From Ureibacillus manganicus DSM 26584 (GTDB lineage: Bacteria; Bacillota; Bacilli; Bacillales_A; Planococcaceae): a stretch of 64,000 bases of DNA. This document shows, piece after piece, positions 16,330 through 24,822 of this stretch. The translations under genes and the position numbers were made by a program. Each line of letters begins with the position of its first letter. Within the stretch, counting starts at the first letter, position 1. The notes below the pieces were generated by a model that ran no database searches, was not told the origin of the DNA, and saw only the letters and a program-made list of their open reading frames with translations. Location of the stretch: assembly GCF_000772945.1 (NCBI RefSeq), contig NZ_JPVN01000017.1, positions 25,968 through 89,967 on the forward strand, in the 5' to 3' direction.

Positions 16330-17319
16330 TTGTTCAACCTCGAAGTATCAGATCCAGCAAACTTGCTATTTTCGAAAGAAGAAAGCTTACGAATTTTAGA
16401 TCAATTAATTACGATACGGAAATTTGAAGAGAAATCGATTGAATTGTACAAATCAGGGCTAATGGGAGGCTCTTTGCACGGATATATTGGCCAAGAAGGC
16501 GTTGCTGTGGGCGTTTGCAGTCAGTTAAATAAAGATGATTATTTAACGGTAACTTATCGTTCAAGAGGTCAAGCAATTGCAAAGGGTGCCTCTATGGAGA
16601 AGTTATTTGCAGAAATGATGGGGAAAGTTGACGGGTATTGCAAAGGAAAAGGCGGACCAATGCACATTACTGACTTAGAGATTGGTTTTTTAGGTGCCAA
16701 TGGAATCGTCGGTGCAGGGATTCCAATTGCAACTGGTGCAGCTTTTACCGCTAAAAAGAAAGGAACTTCCCAAGTTTCTGTTACATTCTTTGGCGATGGT
16801 GCAACAAATCAAGGTGTATTCCATGAAGCATTAAATTTAGCGTCCATTTGGAAATTACCTGTCGTATTTGTTTGTGAGAATAATTTATATTCTGAAATGT
16901 CACCAATTGCAGATATGGTGCCAAACGAACATCTTGCAGAAAGAGCATTAGCTTACCATATTCCAGCTGTTATCGTTGATGGAAACGATGTAGAAGCAGT
17001 AAGTAAAGTAACGCAAGAAGCAGTAGAAAGAGCGCGTAATAATGGTGGTCCGACATTTATCGAAGCGAAGACGTATAGACAACAAGGTCATATGTTTGGG
17101 GATGCTGAAACGTACCGTACGAAAGAAGAAGTCAATGAATGGAAAAAGAAAGATCCAATTCTACTCTTTACGAATAAGCTTATCGAGCTAGGGCTTGTTA
17201 CAGACGAAATTGTTGAACAGCTCTCTCATGAAATTGAATTGAAAGTCGAAAAAGCCTATCAATTTGCTCTTAATAGCGAGCAACCAAACTATGATGAAAT
17301 CTTCACAGATGTTTTTTAG
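16330..17319 (+). CDS. TPP-dependent dehydrogenase E1 alpha subunit (acetoin/2-oxoacid type)
   Basis: 329 residues, starting at TTG. It contains the thiamine-diphosphate motif GDGATNQGVFHEALNLASIWKLP... with VCENN (about residues 155-185), YRSRGQAIAKG and GKGGPMHITD, typical of PdhA/AcoA-type E1 alpha. With E1 beta and E2 next door it forms a complex that decarboxylates a 2-oxoacid, or cleaves an acetoin-like ketol, and passes the acyl group to lipoate. AcoA-like enzymes share this length. The substrate must come from context, which here is a hydroxyacid pathway. Confidence 0.88.
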   Translation: MFNLEVSDPANLLFSKEESLRILDQLITIRKFEEKSIELYKSGLMGGSLHGYIGQEGVAVGVCSQLNKDDYLTVTYRSRGQAIAKGASMEKLFAEMMGKVDGYCKGKGGPMHITDLEIGFLGANGIVGAGIPIATGAAFTAKKKGTSQVSVTFFGDGATNQGVFHEALNLASIWKLPVVFVCENNLYSEMSPIADMVPNEHLAERALAYHIPAVIVDGNDVEAVSKVTQEAVERARNNGGPTFIEAKTYRQQGHMFGDAETYRTKEEVNEWKKKDPILLFTNKLIELGLVTDEIVEQLSHEIELKVEKAYQFALNSEQPNYDEIFTDVF

Positions 17320-17331
17320 GGGGATGTGTAT

Positions 17332-18321
17332 ATGACTAGACAGATTACTTACGCGGAAGCGATTAATGAGGCTTTGGATGAAATATTAAGAGAAGATGAA
17401 TCGGTATTTTTGTTAGGTGAAGATATTGGTCATTACGGTGGTGTGTTTAAAGTAACAAAGGGACTTTACGACAAGTTTGGCGGGGAACGAGTAATTGATA
17501 CACCAATTTCAGAGTCAGGTTTTATCGGTCTTGGAATCGGTGCAGCTATGACAGGTTTAAAACCAATCATTGAAATTATGTGGGTTGACTTTACTTTAGT
17601 AGCGATTGACCAAATTTTAAATCAGGCTGCAAAATTTAGTTATATGTCTGGCGGGCAAACGAAAGTTCCACTTGTTATCCGTACGCAAGGCGGTGGGGGA
17701 CGAGGAAATGGGGCTCAACATTCTCAAAGTTTAGAAGGATTATTCGCCCAATTCCCAGGGATCAAAGTAGTTTGTCCATCAACACCTTATGATGTGAAAG
17801 GATTATTAAAGTCCTCGGTTGCAGAGAATGGTCCAGTCATTTTTATAGAACATAAAATGCTCTATAACACGAAGGGAGAAGTTCCTGAAGAAGACTATTC
17901 AATTCCTCTAGGTAAAGCAGATATTAAACGAAAAGGTTCTGATGTAACGATTGTCTCTCTTTCAAGAATGGTGCAATTCTCTTTAGATGCAGCAAAAGAG
18001 CTTGAAAAAGAAGGTATTGATGCAGAAATTATTGATCTTCGAAGTTTGGCTCCACTCGATACTGAAACAGTTATTGAGTCAGTTAAAAAGACGAACCGTT
18101 TAGTCGTTGTACACGAAGCACATACAACGTTTGGTTGGGGTGCAGAAATCGTGAGTCAAGTTCAACAAGATGCTTTTGACTATTTAGACGGACCAATTAT
18201 TCGAGTTGGCGCGGAAGATGTTCCGATTCCATACAATCTTGAATTAGAAAAAGAAGTATTACCACAAGTAAAAGATATAGTAAAAGCGGTTAAAGAAGCG
18301 CTTTATATTGAAGTAAAATAA
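17332..18321 (+). CDS. TPP-dependent dehydrogenase E1 beta subunit
   Basis: About 329 residues: ITYAEAINEALDEILREDESVFLLGEDIGHYGG at the N-terminus, DTPISESGFIGLGIGAAMTGL, then VPLVIRTQGGGGRGNGAQHSQSLEG, and the C-terminal transketolase domain with VVVHEAHTTFGWGAEI. ATG 17332 has GGGGGATG upstream, 12 bases after E1 alpha. GGGGRGNGAQHSQ resembles the AcoB/PdhB active-site region. It partners the preceding E1 alpha. Confidence 0.88.
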   Translation: MTRQITYAEAINEALDEILREDESVFLLGEDIGHYGGVFKVTKGLYDKFGGERVIDTPISESGFIGLGIGAAMTGLKPIIEIMWVDFTLVAIDQILNQAAKFSYMSGGQTKVPLVIRTQGGGGRGNGAQHSQSLEGLFAQFPGIKVVCPSTPYDVKGLLKSSVAENGPVIFIEHKMLYNTKGEVPEEDYSIPLGKADIKRKGSDVTIVSLSRMVQFSLDAAKELEKEGIDAEIIDLRSLAPLDTETVIESVKKTNRLVVVHEAHTTFGWGAEIVSQVQQDAFDYLDGPIIRVGAEDVPIPYNLELEKEVLPQVKDIVKAVKEALYIEVK

Positions 18322-18344
18322 TTGGCTGAGGGGAGGGAGAAAAT

Positions 18345-19583
18345 TTGAAAATACCTGTTAACCTTCCGAAAATGGGTTTAACGATGGAAGAAGCAACAAT
18401 TGTGAAGTGGTTAAAACAAGCTGGTGATGTTGTAAACAAGAACGATGTTTTACTTGAAGTTGAAACAGATAAATCTGTTCTTGAAATCGAAGCACCAACT
18501 GCAGGTACTGTAATTGAGCGTCTTTTTGATGAAGGTGATTCGATTAAAGTGTCAGAAACGATTTGTATTTTAGAAAATGGTGAAAAAGGTACTGATGAAA
18601 AAACTACTAATCCAGTGAATGTTCAGGACCCGCCTGTAGTTCAAGAAGAGTCGATAATAGTGGCGGCTACAAGTTCGAAAAATGCGCCAATGTATCCGCG
18701 TTTTCCAAACAAACCAGTATCACCTGCTGCAAGAAGAAAGGCTCACGAAATGGGACTGACAGCAGAAGAAATTCAGTCAATTAAAGGATCTGGCCCTAGA
18801 AATCGAGTGATTTTAAGGGATATAACTTCTTATTCAAAACAAGTGAATCCTGTAAGCCAAACGACGAATGTAGAACATAATGTAATAGATTCAAATGTCG
18901 AATTTGAAAAGTTAACTACTATTCGCTCACTAACTGCTAAGAAATTAACGGAAAGTTTCCGCGATGTTCCACAATTTATGATTAAGAAAAGTATTGATGT
19001 CACAAACATCAATGACATAAAAAATAAGCTAAGCGAGTTAAATATTAAAATCTCTTTAAATGATTTTATAATTCAAGGAGTTTCGCAGGCAATTCAGAAG
19101 AATAGAATTGTAAATAACTATTTCATAGAAACTGAAAATGAAATGCGTATTCAAAAGAATAATAAGATCAATGTAGGTTTAGCAGTGGCAATTGATGGTG
19201 GTTTAGTTGTACCTGTCGTTAAAGATGCAGATCAATTATCTTTAGTTGACATTGCGAGAAAAAGAGATGATCTAATTCAAAAAGCTCGAACAAATCGATT
19301 AACACCAAATGATATGAATGAAGGTACAATTACAATTTCAAATTTAGGGGCATTTGGGGTAGATGAATTTAACGCAATCATAAATAAGCCAGAAGCTGCA
19401 ATACTAGCAGTTGGCTCAGTGGTGAAACAACCAGTTGTCAATGAAGCTGATGAAATTGTCGTAAAGCCTATTTTAACGATTACGGCATCTTTTGATCATA
19501 GAATCCTCGATGGTGCAGTTGCAGCTCAATTTATGAAGGACTTATCAGCTATTCTGGAATCAAAAGATTGGAAGATTGTTTAA
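18345..19583 (+). CDS. Dihydrolipoamide acyltransferase E2
   Basis: 412 residues, starting at TTG behind GGGAGGGAG. One lipoyl domain with Lys43 in VETDKSVLEIEAP, a peripheral-subunit-binding domain (SPAARRKAHEMGLTAEEI...GSGPRNRVILRDI, about 130-165) and a catalytic domain ending with FDHRILDGAVAAQF, which carries the active-site His. It moves the acyl group from E1 to CoA. No dihydrolipoamide dehydrogenase (E3) follows, so E3 must be borrowed from another complex. The linkers are shorter and less Ala/Pro-rich than in PDH E2. Confidence 0.9.
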   Translation: MKIPVNLPKMGLTMEEATIVKWLKQAGDVVNKNDVLLEVETDKSVLEIEAPTAGTVIERLFDEGDSIKVSETICILENGEKGTDEKTTNPVNVQDPPVVQEESIIVAATSSKNAPMYPRFPNKPVSPAARRKAHEMGLTAEEIQSIKGSGPRNRVILRDITSYSKQVNPVSQTTNVEHNVIDSNVEFEKLTTIRSLTAKKLTESFRDVPQFMIKKSIDVTNINDIKNKLSELNIKISLNDFIIQGVSQAIQKNRIVNNYFIETENEMRIQKNNKINVGLAVAIDGGLVVPVVKDADQLSLVDIARKRDDLIQKARTNRLTPNDMNEGTITISNLGAFGVDEFNAIINKPEAAILAVGSVVKQPVVNEADEIVVKPILTITASFDHRILDGAVAAQFMKDLSAILESKDWKIV

Positions 19584-19606
19584 TTTTTGAAAGCAGGTGA
19601 GTGATA

Positions 19607-20065
19607 GTGGGAGGATATGTGACTGGTTTTTACCATGCAGGTGTGACAGTTCAATCGATGGAGAAATCTTTAGATTTTTACTGTGGATTATTAGGCTTGG
19701 AACTGTATTCACTAAGAGATGCGACAGAGGAATATATCATGAAGATTGTAAATGTTCCTGCTGAAAAAATCCGAGTAGCCTTTTTAAAGGTGCCAGGTAG
19801 TGATGCAATGGTAGAACTTTTAGAATATGTAGGAGTCGAACGTCATCCAAGTAGCGTCAGACCTTGCGATTATGGTTCAGGTCATTTCTGCTTATACGTA
19901 AGTGATCTAGATAAGGTCTATAGTGAACTGGCTTCAAAAGGTGTACAGTTCAGGTCAAATTTACCGATTGTTTCAACTGCTGGTTTAAACAAAGGTGCAA
20001 AAATTGTTTATTGTATCGATCCAGATGGGTATTTAATCGAGTTAATTGAACCTGTGAAAAAGTAA
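19607..20065 (+). CDS. VOC-fold protein (second in operon)
   Basis: About 152 residues. The modules are FYHAGVTVQSMEKSLDFYCGLLGLELYSLR and GSGHFCLYVSDLDKVYSELASKGVQF, ending CIDPDGYLIELIEP. GTG 19607 follows AGGTGA by 6 bases; GTG at 19601 and 19619 are alternatives. The metal ligands (His in YHAGV, Glu in VELLEY, His in GHFCL, Glu in IELIEP) look complete. It differs clearly from the first VOC protein of the operon, so the two probably act on different intermediates or as a pair. Reaction unknown. Confidence 0.75.
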   Translation: MGGYVTGFYHAGVTVQSMEKSLDFYCGLLGLELYSLRDATEEYIMKIVNVPAEKIRVAFLKVPGSDAMVELLEYVGVERHPSSVRPCDYGSGHFCLYVSDLDKVYSELASKGVQFRSNLPIVSTAGLNKGAKIVYCIDPDGYLIELIEPVKK

Positions 20066-20111
20066 GGTTCGTTTATTGGACTTTTAAGATGAATGATGAG
20101 GAAGTGCCAGA

Positions 20112-21239
20112 ATGGAGATTGTCAAAAATATTAAAGTATCTACTATAAATATTCCTCTAGATGATCCAGTTTGGCTAGGAAGTTATTCAGTTAATAGTAG
20201 AGAATATTGTTTGGTAGAGGTTATTACGAATCTTGACCGCATTGGAGTTGGACTTGCTTTCACGCGCGGTGGAGATTTAAGCACGGCTATTTTAAAAAAT
20301 ATTGCACCATTTGTTATTGGTGAAGATGTTAATAATATAGAAGCTATTTGGGAAAAAGCATATATTGGGAATCGTTTAAATGGACGTCAAGGTTTATTCA
20401 TGCGAGCACTTTCCCTTGTAGATTTAGCCTTATGGGATTTAAAAGGGAAGAAAGCGAATATGCCTCTTTATGAATTATTAGGAGGCTATAAAAAATCTAT
20501 TCCTGTCCTAATGGCTGGTGGGTACTACGCTCCAAACAAAGATATTACACAACTTTGTCAGGAATATGAGGAGTACGTCGAACATGGGTACAAACAGTTG
20601 AAGTTAATGGTCGGTGGGGCTTCGATGGAAGAAGACTATGAGCGCTTTGTCGCTCTTAGAAAATTCCTTCCAGATGATGTTTCATTAGCAATTGATACGA
20701 ATGGTAGTTGGACAGATCTTCATGAAACTGCAAGATGGGTCAATAAAGCCGAGAAGGAAGGCTGTTATCTTTCATTTATCGAGGAACCTTTACCACCTGA
20801 AAATAAGGAAGGTTTGTCTCTTTTAAGAAATAAAATCGATACAAAAATTGCAATGGGTGAATTTATAGCAGGGCGTTGGGAGTTTCTCGACATCATGAAC
20901 CGCCAAGTAGTCGATGTTGTAAGAGCTGATACAACGCTTTGTGGTGGAATAACTGAATGGAAAAGAATTGCTTCTTTAGCAGCAGCTCACAACCTGAAAT
21001 TATTCCCACACTATTATGCATCGCTTCATTTAAATGTAGCATTAGCCTTTCCAAATGTTGAAATGATCGAGGTTGTGTCAACGAAAGGAAAAAATAGTAG
21101 CTTCTCATTAATCGCAGGTGAAAATTATACAATTCAAAATGGAGTTGCAACTCCAAAAGATTTACCTGGATTAGGGCTAACAATTGATGATGAACTGGTG
21201 AAATTTTATTTAACGACTGAAGCATCATTTATTTCATAA
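20112..21239 (+). CDS. Enolase-superfamily enzyme (mandelate-racemase type)
   Basis: 375 residues. N-terminal capping domain, then a barrel with metal ligands Asp195 (IDTNGSW), Glu224/225 (IEEP) and Glu250 (MGEF), and the catalytic dyad Asp273 (VRADTT) and His300 (FPHYYAS). The usual KxK motif of strand 2 reads K164-L-M166, so the second base lysine is replaced by methionine. With a one-base His/Asp mechanism it may dehydrate a hydroxy acid with one stereochemistry only. Members are acid-sugar dehydratases, racemases and cycloisomerases. Its place beside a TRAP importer, LarA and glycerate kinase suggests a hydroxyacid dehydratase. Confidence 0.85.
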   Translation: MEIVKNIKVSTINIPLDDPVWLGSYSVNSREYCLVEVITNLDRIGVGLAFTRGGDLSTAILKNIAPFVIGEDVNNIEAIWEKAYIGNRLNGRQGLFMRALSLVDLALWDLKGKKANMPLYELLGGYKKSIPVLMAGGYYAPNKDITQLCQEYEEYVEHGYKQLKLMVGGASMEEDYERFVALRKFLPDDVSLAIDTNGSWTDLHETARWVNKAEKEGCYLSFIEEPLPPENKEGLSLLRNKIDTKIAMGEFIAGRWEFLDIMNRQVVDVVRADTTLCGGITEWKRIASLAAAHNLKLFPHYYASLHLNVALAFPNVEMIEVVSTKGKNSSFSLIAGENYTIQNGVATPKDLPGLGLTIDDELVKFYLTTEASFIS

Positions 21240-21254
21240 AAAGTAGGTGAAACA

Positions 21255-22289
21255 ATGAAAGCATTATTGAAGGTGAACGAGGGTTACTCAGGTGTCGCTC
21301 TACAAGATATACAGGAACCTGCAATTGAATCTAACGAACAGATTAAGATAAAAGTACATGCTGCAGGGATTTGCGGTACGGATATGCATATTATTTACGA
21401 TGAATATCCAGTAAATATGCCCGTTGTGATGGGTCACGAATTTTCTGGAACAATTGTTGAGCTTGGAAGTGACGTGAAAGATTTTTCTATTGGAGATCGA
21501 GTTGTTTCTTTAACGGCAGCTGTGACATGTGGAAAATGTATTTATTGTAAACAAGGGGTTTTGATGTTATGTAACTCAAGAAAATCGATAGGTTCTGGAG
21601 TGAACGGTGCTTTTGCGGAATATTTAATTGTTCCATCTAGAGCTGTCTATAAAATCCCAGAAAATATTAGTCTTGACGAAGCAGCATTATCTGAACCTTT
21701 AGCTTGTGTTGTGAGATGTTTGATCGAAAGAGGAACTGTTACATCAAACCATCATGTTGTCATATCCGGTGTCGGGGCAATGGGAATGCTTGCATTACAA
21801 GTAAGTGTTGCGAATGGTGCGAAAGTGGTTGTGGTTGGAACGTCAAGAGATAAGGATCGACTTGAAATTGCAAAAGAATTTGGTGCCTATGAAGCCATTA
21901 ATATTGAAAATCCTGAAGCTTTTGAAAGATTACAAGAATTAGGTGGACCTTATGGATTTGATGTTGCCATTGAATGTGCTGGCCATGAATCTTCTTTAGA
22001 TAATAGTATCCAATTATTAAGAAAACAAGGGGAACTTATACAAGTTGGCTTATTTGGGAAACCGATTCGATTTAACTCTGATTTACTATTAATGAAAGAG
22101 ATTAAATATGTAAATGGTTTCGCATCAAATCCAACTTCATGGGACATCGCCTTAACATTAATGAAGGAAAACAAAGTTTCTTTAAGTAAATTAATCTCAC
22201 ATAAATTTGCTTTAGACGATTGGGAAGCGGCCATAAATTCTGTGAAACAGGGTCAAGGTTTTAAAACATTGTTTATGCCGAATGCTTAA
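21255..22289 (+). CDS. Zinc-dependent alcohol dehydrogenase (MDR; threonine/polyol type)
   Basis: 344 residues. Catalytic-zinc residues in GICGTDMH and MGHEFSG, all four structural-zinc cysteines in CGKCIYCKQGVLMLC, and a Rossmann fold with VISGVGAMGMLALQ. The pattern is that of sorbitol, threonine or galactitol-phosphate dehydrogenases rather than ethanol dehydrogenase. It starts 16 bases after the enolase-superfamily gene with an AGGTGA site. It would oxidise a secondary alcohol of the imported compound or an intermediate. Substrate unknown. Confidence 0.85.
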   Translation: MKALLKVNEGYSGVALQDIQEPAIESNEQIKIKVHAAGICGTDMHIIYDEYPVNMPVVMGHEFSGTIVELGSDVKDFSIGDRVVSLTAAVTCGKCIYCKQGVLMLCNSRKSIGSGVNGAFAEYLIVPSRAVYKIPENISLDEAALSEPLACVVRCLIERGTVTSNHHVVISGVGAMGMLALQVSVANGAKVVVVGTSRDKDRLEIAKEFGAYEAINIENPEAFERLQELGGPYGFDVAIECAGHESSLDNSIQLLRKQGELIQVGLFGKPIRFNSDLLLMKEIKYVNGFASNPTSWDIALTLMKENKVSLSKLISHKFALDDWEAAINSVKQGQGFKTLFMPNA

Positions 22290-22293
22290 AACG

Positions 22294-22330
22294 AATACTC
22301 TATAATTCTAACTAAGAGTTATAGAGTATT
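22294..22330 (+). terminator. Strong hairpin between ADH and glycerate kinase genes
   Basis: Perfect 12-bp stem AATACTCTATAA (22294-22305) with TTATAGAGTATT (22319-22330), 13-base loop. Only ATTCTAATTTTA follows, so it may be a leaky terminator or an mRNA-stabilising hairpin. Confidence 0.5.
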
Positions 22331-22371
22331 ATTCTAATTTTATCGATTATAAAAAGAATGAGGGACAAAAT

Positions 22372-23508
22372 ATGAAAATTGTTATCGCACCGGATTCTTT
22401 TAAAGGAAGTTTAAATGCAATTGAAGTTTCAAAATCCATCGAAAAAGGCATAAAGAAGGCTGATCCTGAAGCAAATATTGTACTAATTCCAATGGCTGAC
22501 GGTGGGGAAGGCACAATGGAAACATTGGTTGCCTCTACGAATGGATATCAAAAACAAGTTACTGTTACAGGGCCACTTGGTGCAAAAGTGGAAGCATCGT
22601 ATGGTGTCCTTGGAGACTCTGAAACTTGTGTAATTGAAATGGCTAGTGCATCGGGTTTACATTTAATCGATTCAAGAGAGTTGAATCCATTTAAAACTAC
22701 TACATATGGTGTCGGAGAGTTAATAAAAACAGCGCTGGATGACGGATTTAGAAAATTTGTGATCGGCCTTGGTGGTTCTGCTACAAATGACGGTGGAGCT
22801 GGTATGCTCCAAGCACTTGGTATGAAACTTCTTGACGTAAATGGCAGTGAGGTTGCCCATGGTGGTGGGGAATTAATTAATATTAAAGAAGTCGATTTAA
22901 GTAGTTTTGACAGTCGAATTAAGGATAGCGTATTTATTATTGCATCTGATGTACAAAATCCAATGATTGGGCCTCAAGGTGCTTCTCACGTTTTTGGTCC
23001 GCAAAAAGGTGCAACATCAACAATGGTGCGACTTTTGGATGAAGGAATGAAGAATTGGGCTGACCAAATTGAAAAAGTTACTGACGTTTCCCTTCATGAC
23101 CGTCCAGGAGCTGGTGCAGCTGGTGGAATCGGGGGTGCTTTCCAAGCATTTTTCCCTTCAGAAACTAGAAGAGGCATTGATATCGTCATCGAGTATACAA
23201 AATTAGAAGAAGTGATTATAGATGCTGATTTTGTTATTACAGGTGAAGGGAAAATTGATGATCAAACTGTTTTTGGAAAAACACCAATGGGAGTCGCACA
23301 AATCGCTCAAAAACAAAACGTCCCTACAATTATCCTTGCAGGAACGGTAGGAAAAGGCATTGAGCAACTATATCAATATGGCGTTATAGCTGTCTTTAGT
23401 ATTATCAATAGACCACTAACATTAAATGAAGCAATTCAAGGTGCACAGGAGCTGTTGGAAAATACAGCAGAACAAATTACACGGTTGTTGATGAAACACG
23501 GCAAATAA
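22372..23508 (+). CDS. Glycerate kinase (GlxK/GarK family)
   Basis: 378 residues, the normal length for the type-1 glycerate kinase family. It begins MKIVIAPDSFKGSLNAIEVSKSIEKGI and contains PMADGGEGTMETL, GLGGSATNDGGAGMLQALG, RPGAGAAGGIGGAF and TGEGKIDDQT. It phosphorylates D-glycerate (2-phosphoglycerate in this family), passing a three-carbon product to glycolysis. This implies that glycerate, or a precursor such as tartronate semialdehyde or hydroxypyruvate, is formed in the pathway. Confidence 0.9.
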   Translation: MKIVIAPDSFKGSLNAIEVSKSIEKGIKKADPEANIVLIPMADGGEGTMETLVASTNGYQKQVTVTGPLGAKVEASYGVLGDSETCVIEMASASGLHLIDSRELNPFKTTTYGVGELIKTALDDGFRKFVIGLGGSATNDGGAGMLQALGMKLLDVNGSEVAHGGGELINIKEVDLSSFDSRIKDSVFIIASDVQNPMIGPQGASHVFGPQKGATSTMVRLLDEGMKNWADQIEKVTDVSLHDRPGAGAAGGIGGAFQAFFPSETRRGIDIVIEYTKLEEVIIDADFVITGEGKIDDQTVFGKTPMGVAQIAQKQNVPTIILAGTVGKGIEQLYQYGVIAVFSIINRPLTLNEAIQGAQELLENTAEQITRLLMKHGK

Positions 23509-23532
23509 GTTTGTGTGAAGGGGGAGTTTCAA

Positions 23533-24795
23533 ATGGAGGTAAATTTACTTTATGGCCGAGATGGTCTGTTGATTGATGTTCCAGAGGATACATTTATCGT
23601 TGAGCCGAAACATGTACCGAAATGTGATAATGAGGAAGAAGCTGTTATTGAAGCTTTACGAAACCCAATCGGAAGTTCACCTTTAAAGGAACGAGTAAAG
23701 TCTACAGATAAAGTCGCAATTGTAATTAGTGACATTACAAGACCAACTCCGAATCATATATTAGTTCCTTTGCTAATAAAGGAGTTAGATCATGTACCGT
23801 TGGAAAATTTTGTTATTATTAATGGAACAGGTACCCACCGCGATCAAACAAAAGAAGAATTTATTCAGATGTTAGGTGAATGGGTTGTTGAAAACGTTCG
23901 TATTATTAATAATCAATGTCACAATAACGAAGCACTCGTAAAAGTAGGGGAAAGTAGATTTGGTTGCGATGTTTATTTAAACAATGAATATGTAGAGGCC
24001 GATTTTAGAATCGTCACTGGGTTTATCGAACCTCATTTCTTTGCGGGATATTCAGGTGGTCCAAAAGGAATTATGCCGGGTATTGCGGGAATTGAAACGG
24101 TCATGACATTCCACAATGCGAAAATGATTGGCGACCCAAAAGCGACTTGGGGTAACATGCAAGGAAATCCAGTGCAAGACATGACAAGGGAAATCAATAG
24201 AATGTGTAAACCTGATTTCATGCTAAATGTTACGTTAAATAGAGAAAAAGAAATTACTGCAGTGTTTGCTGGAGAGCTATATGAAGCACACGATAAAGGT
24301 TGTGCCTATGTTGAAGAACATGCAATGGTAAAATGTGAACAACGTTTTGATGTGGTGATCACTTCAAATTCTGGTTATCCATTAGACCAAAATTTATATC
24401 AAGCGGTAAAAGGGATGAGTGCAGCACAAAAGATTGTGAAAAAGGGTGGCACAATCATTATTGCTTCTGAATGTTCAGATGGTATTCCAGACCATGGGAA
24501 CTTTTATAAAATACTGCAATTAGCAAAAACACCACAAGAGTTGCTTGATATGATTAATAATCCTGAATTCAAAATGTTTGATCAATGGCAAGTGCAAAAA
24601 CAAGCAGTGATCCAAACTTGGGCAGATGTCTATGTTTATTCGCAATTATCAGAAGAACAAGTGACAAATTCATTGTTGAAGCCGACAGATAACATTGAGA
24701 AGACTATAGAGGAATTAAGAGAACAATACGGTGAAAACATGTCCGTGGCGGTGTTGCCATTAGGTCCGCTAACGATTCCGTATGTGCACGAGTGA
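23533..24795 (+). CDS. larA: LarA-family nickel-pincer racemase/epimerase
   Basis: About 420 residues; ATG 23533 follows AAGGGGGAG. His102 (GTHRDQT), His168 (IEPHFFAG), Lys178 (GGPKGI) and His194 (FHNAKM) have exactly the spacing (66, 10, 16) of the four residues that hold the nickel-pincer cofactor in Lactobacillus LarA (108, 174, 184, 200). The cytoplasmic enzyme racemises or epimerises a 2-hydroxyacid by hydride transfer. The cofactor genes larB, larC and larE are not in this window. It ends the operon; the substrate may be lactate, malate or a sugar acid. Confidence 0.88.
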   Translation: MEVNLLYGRDGLLIDVPEDTFIVEPKHVPKCDNEEEAVIEALRNPIGSSPLKERVKSTDKVAIVISDITRPTPNHILVPLLIKELDHVPLENFVIINGTGTHRDQTKEEFIQMLGEWVVENVRIINNQCHNNEALVKVGESRFGCDVYLNNEYVEADFRIVTGFIEPHFFAGYSGGPKGIMPGIAGIETVMTFHNAKMIGDPKATWGNMQGNPVQDMTREINRMCKPDFMLNVTLNREKEITAVFAGELYEAHDKGCAYVEEHAMVKCEQRFDVVITSNSGYPLDQNLYQAVKGMSAAQKIVKKGGTIIIASECSDGIPDHGNFYKILQLAKTPQELLDMINNPEFKMFDQWQVQKQAVIQTWADVYVYSQLSEEQVTNSLLKPTDNIEKTIEELREQYGENMSVAVLPLGPLTIPYVHE

Positions 24796-24822
24796 TCCAC
24801 AAGCGTGAGGAAGTTGGGGAAG

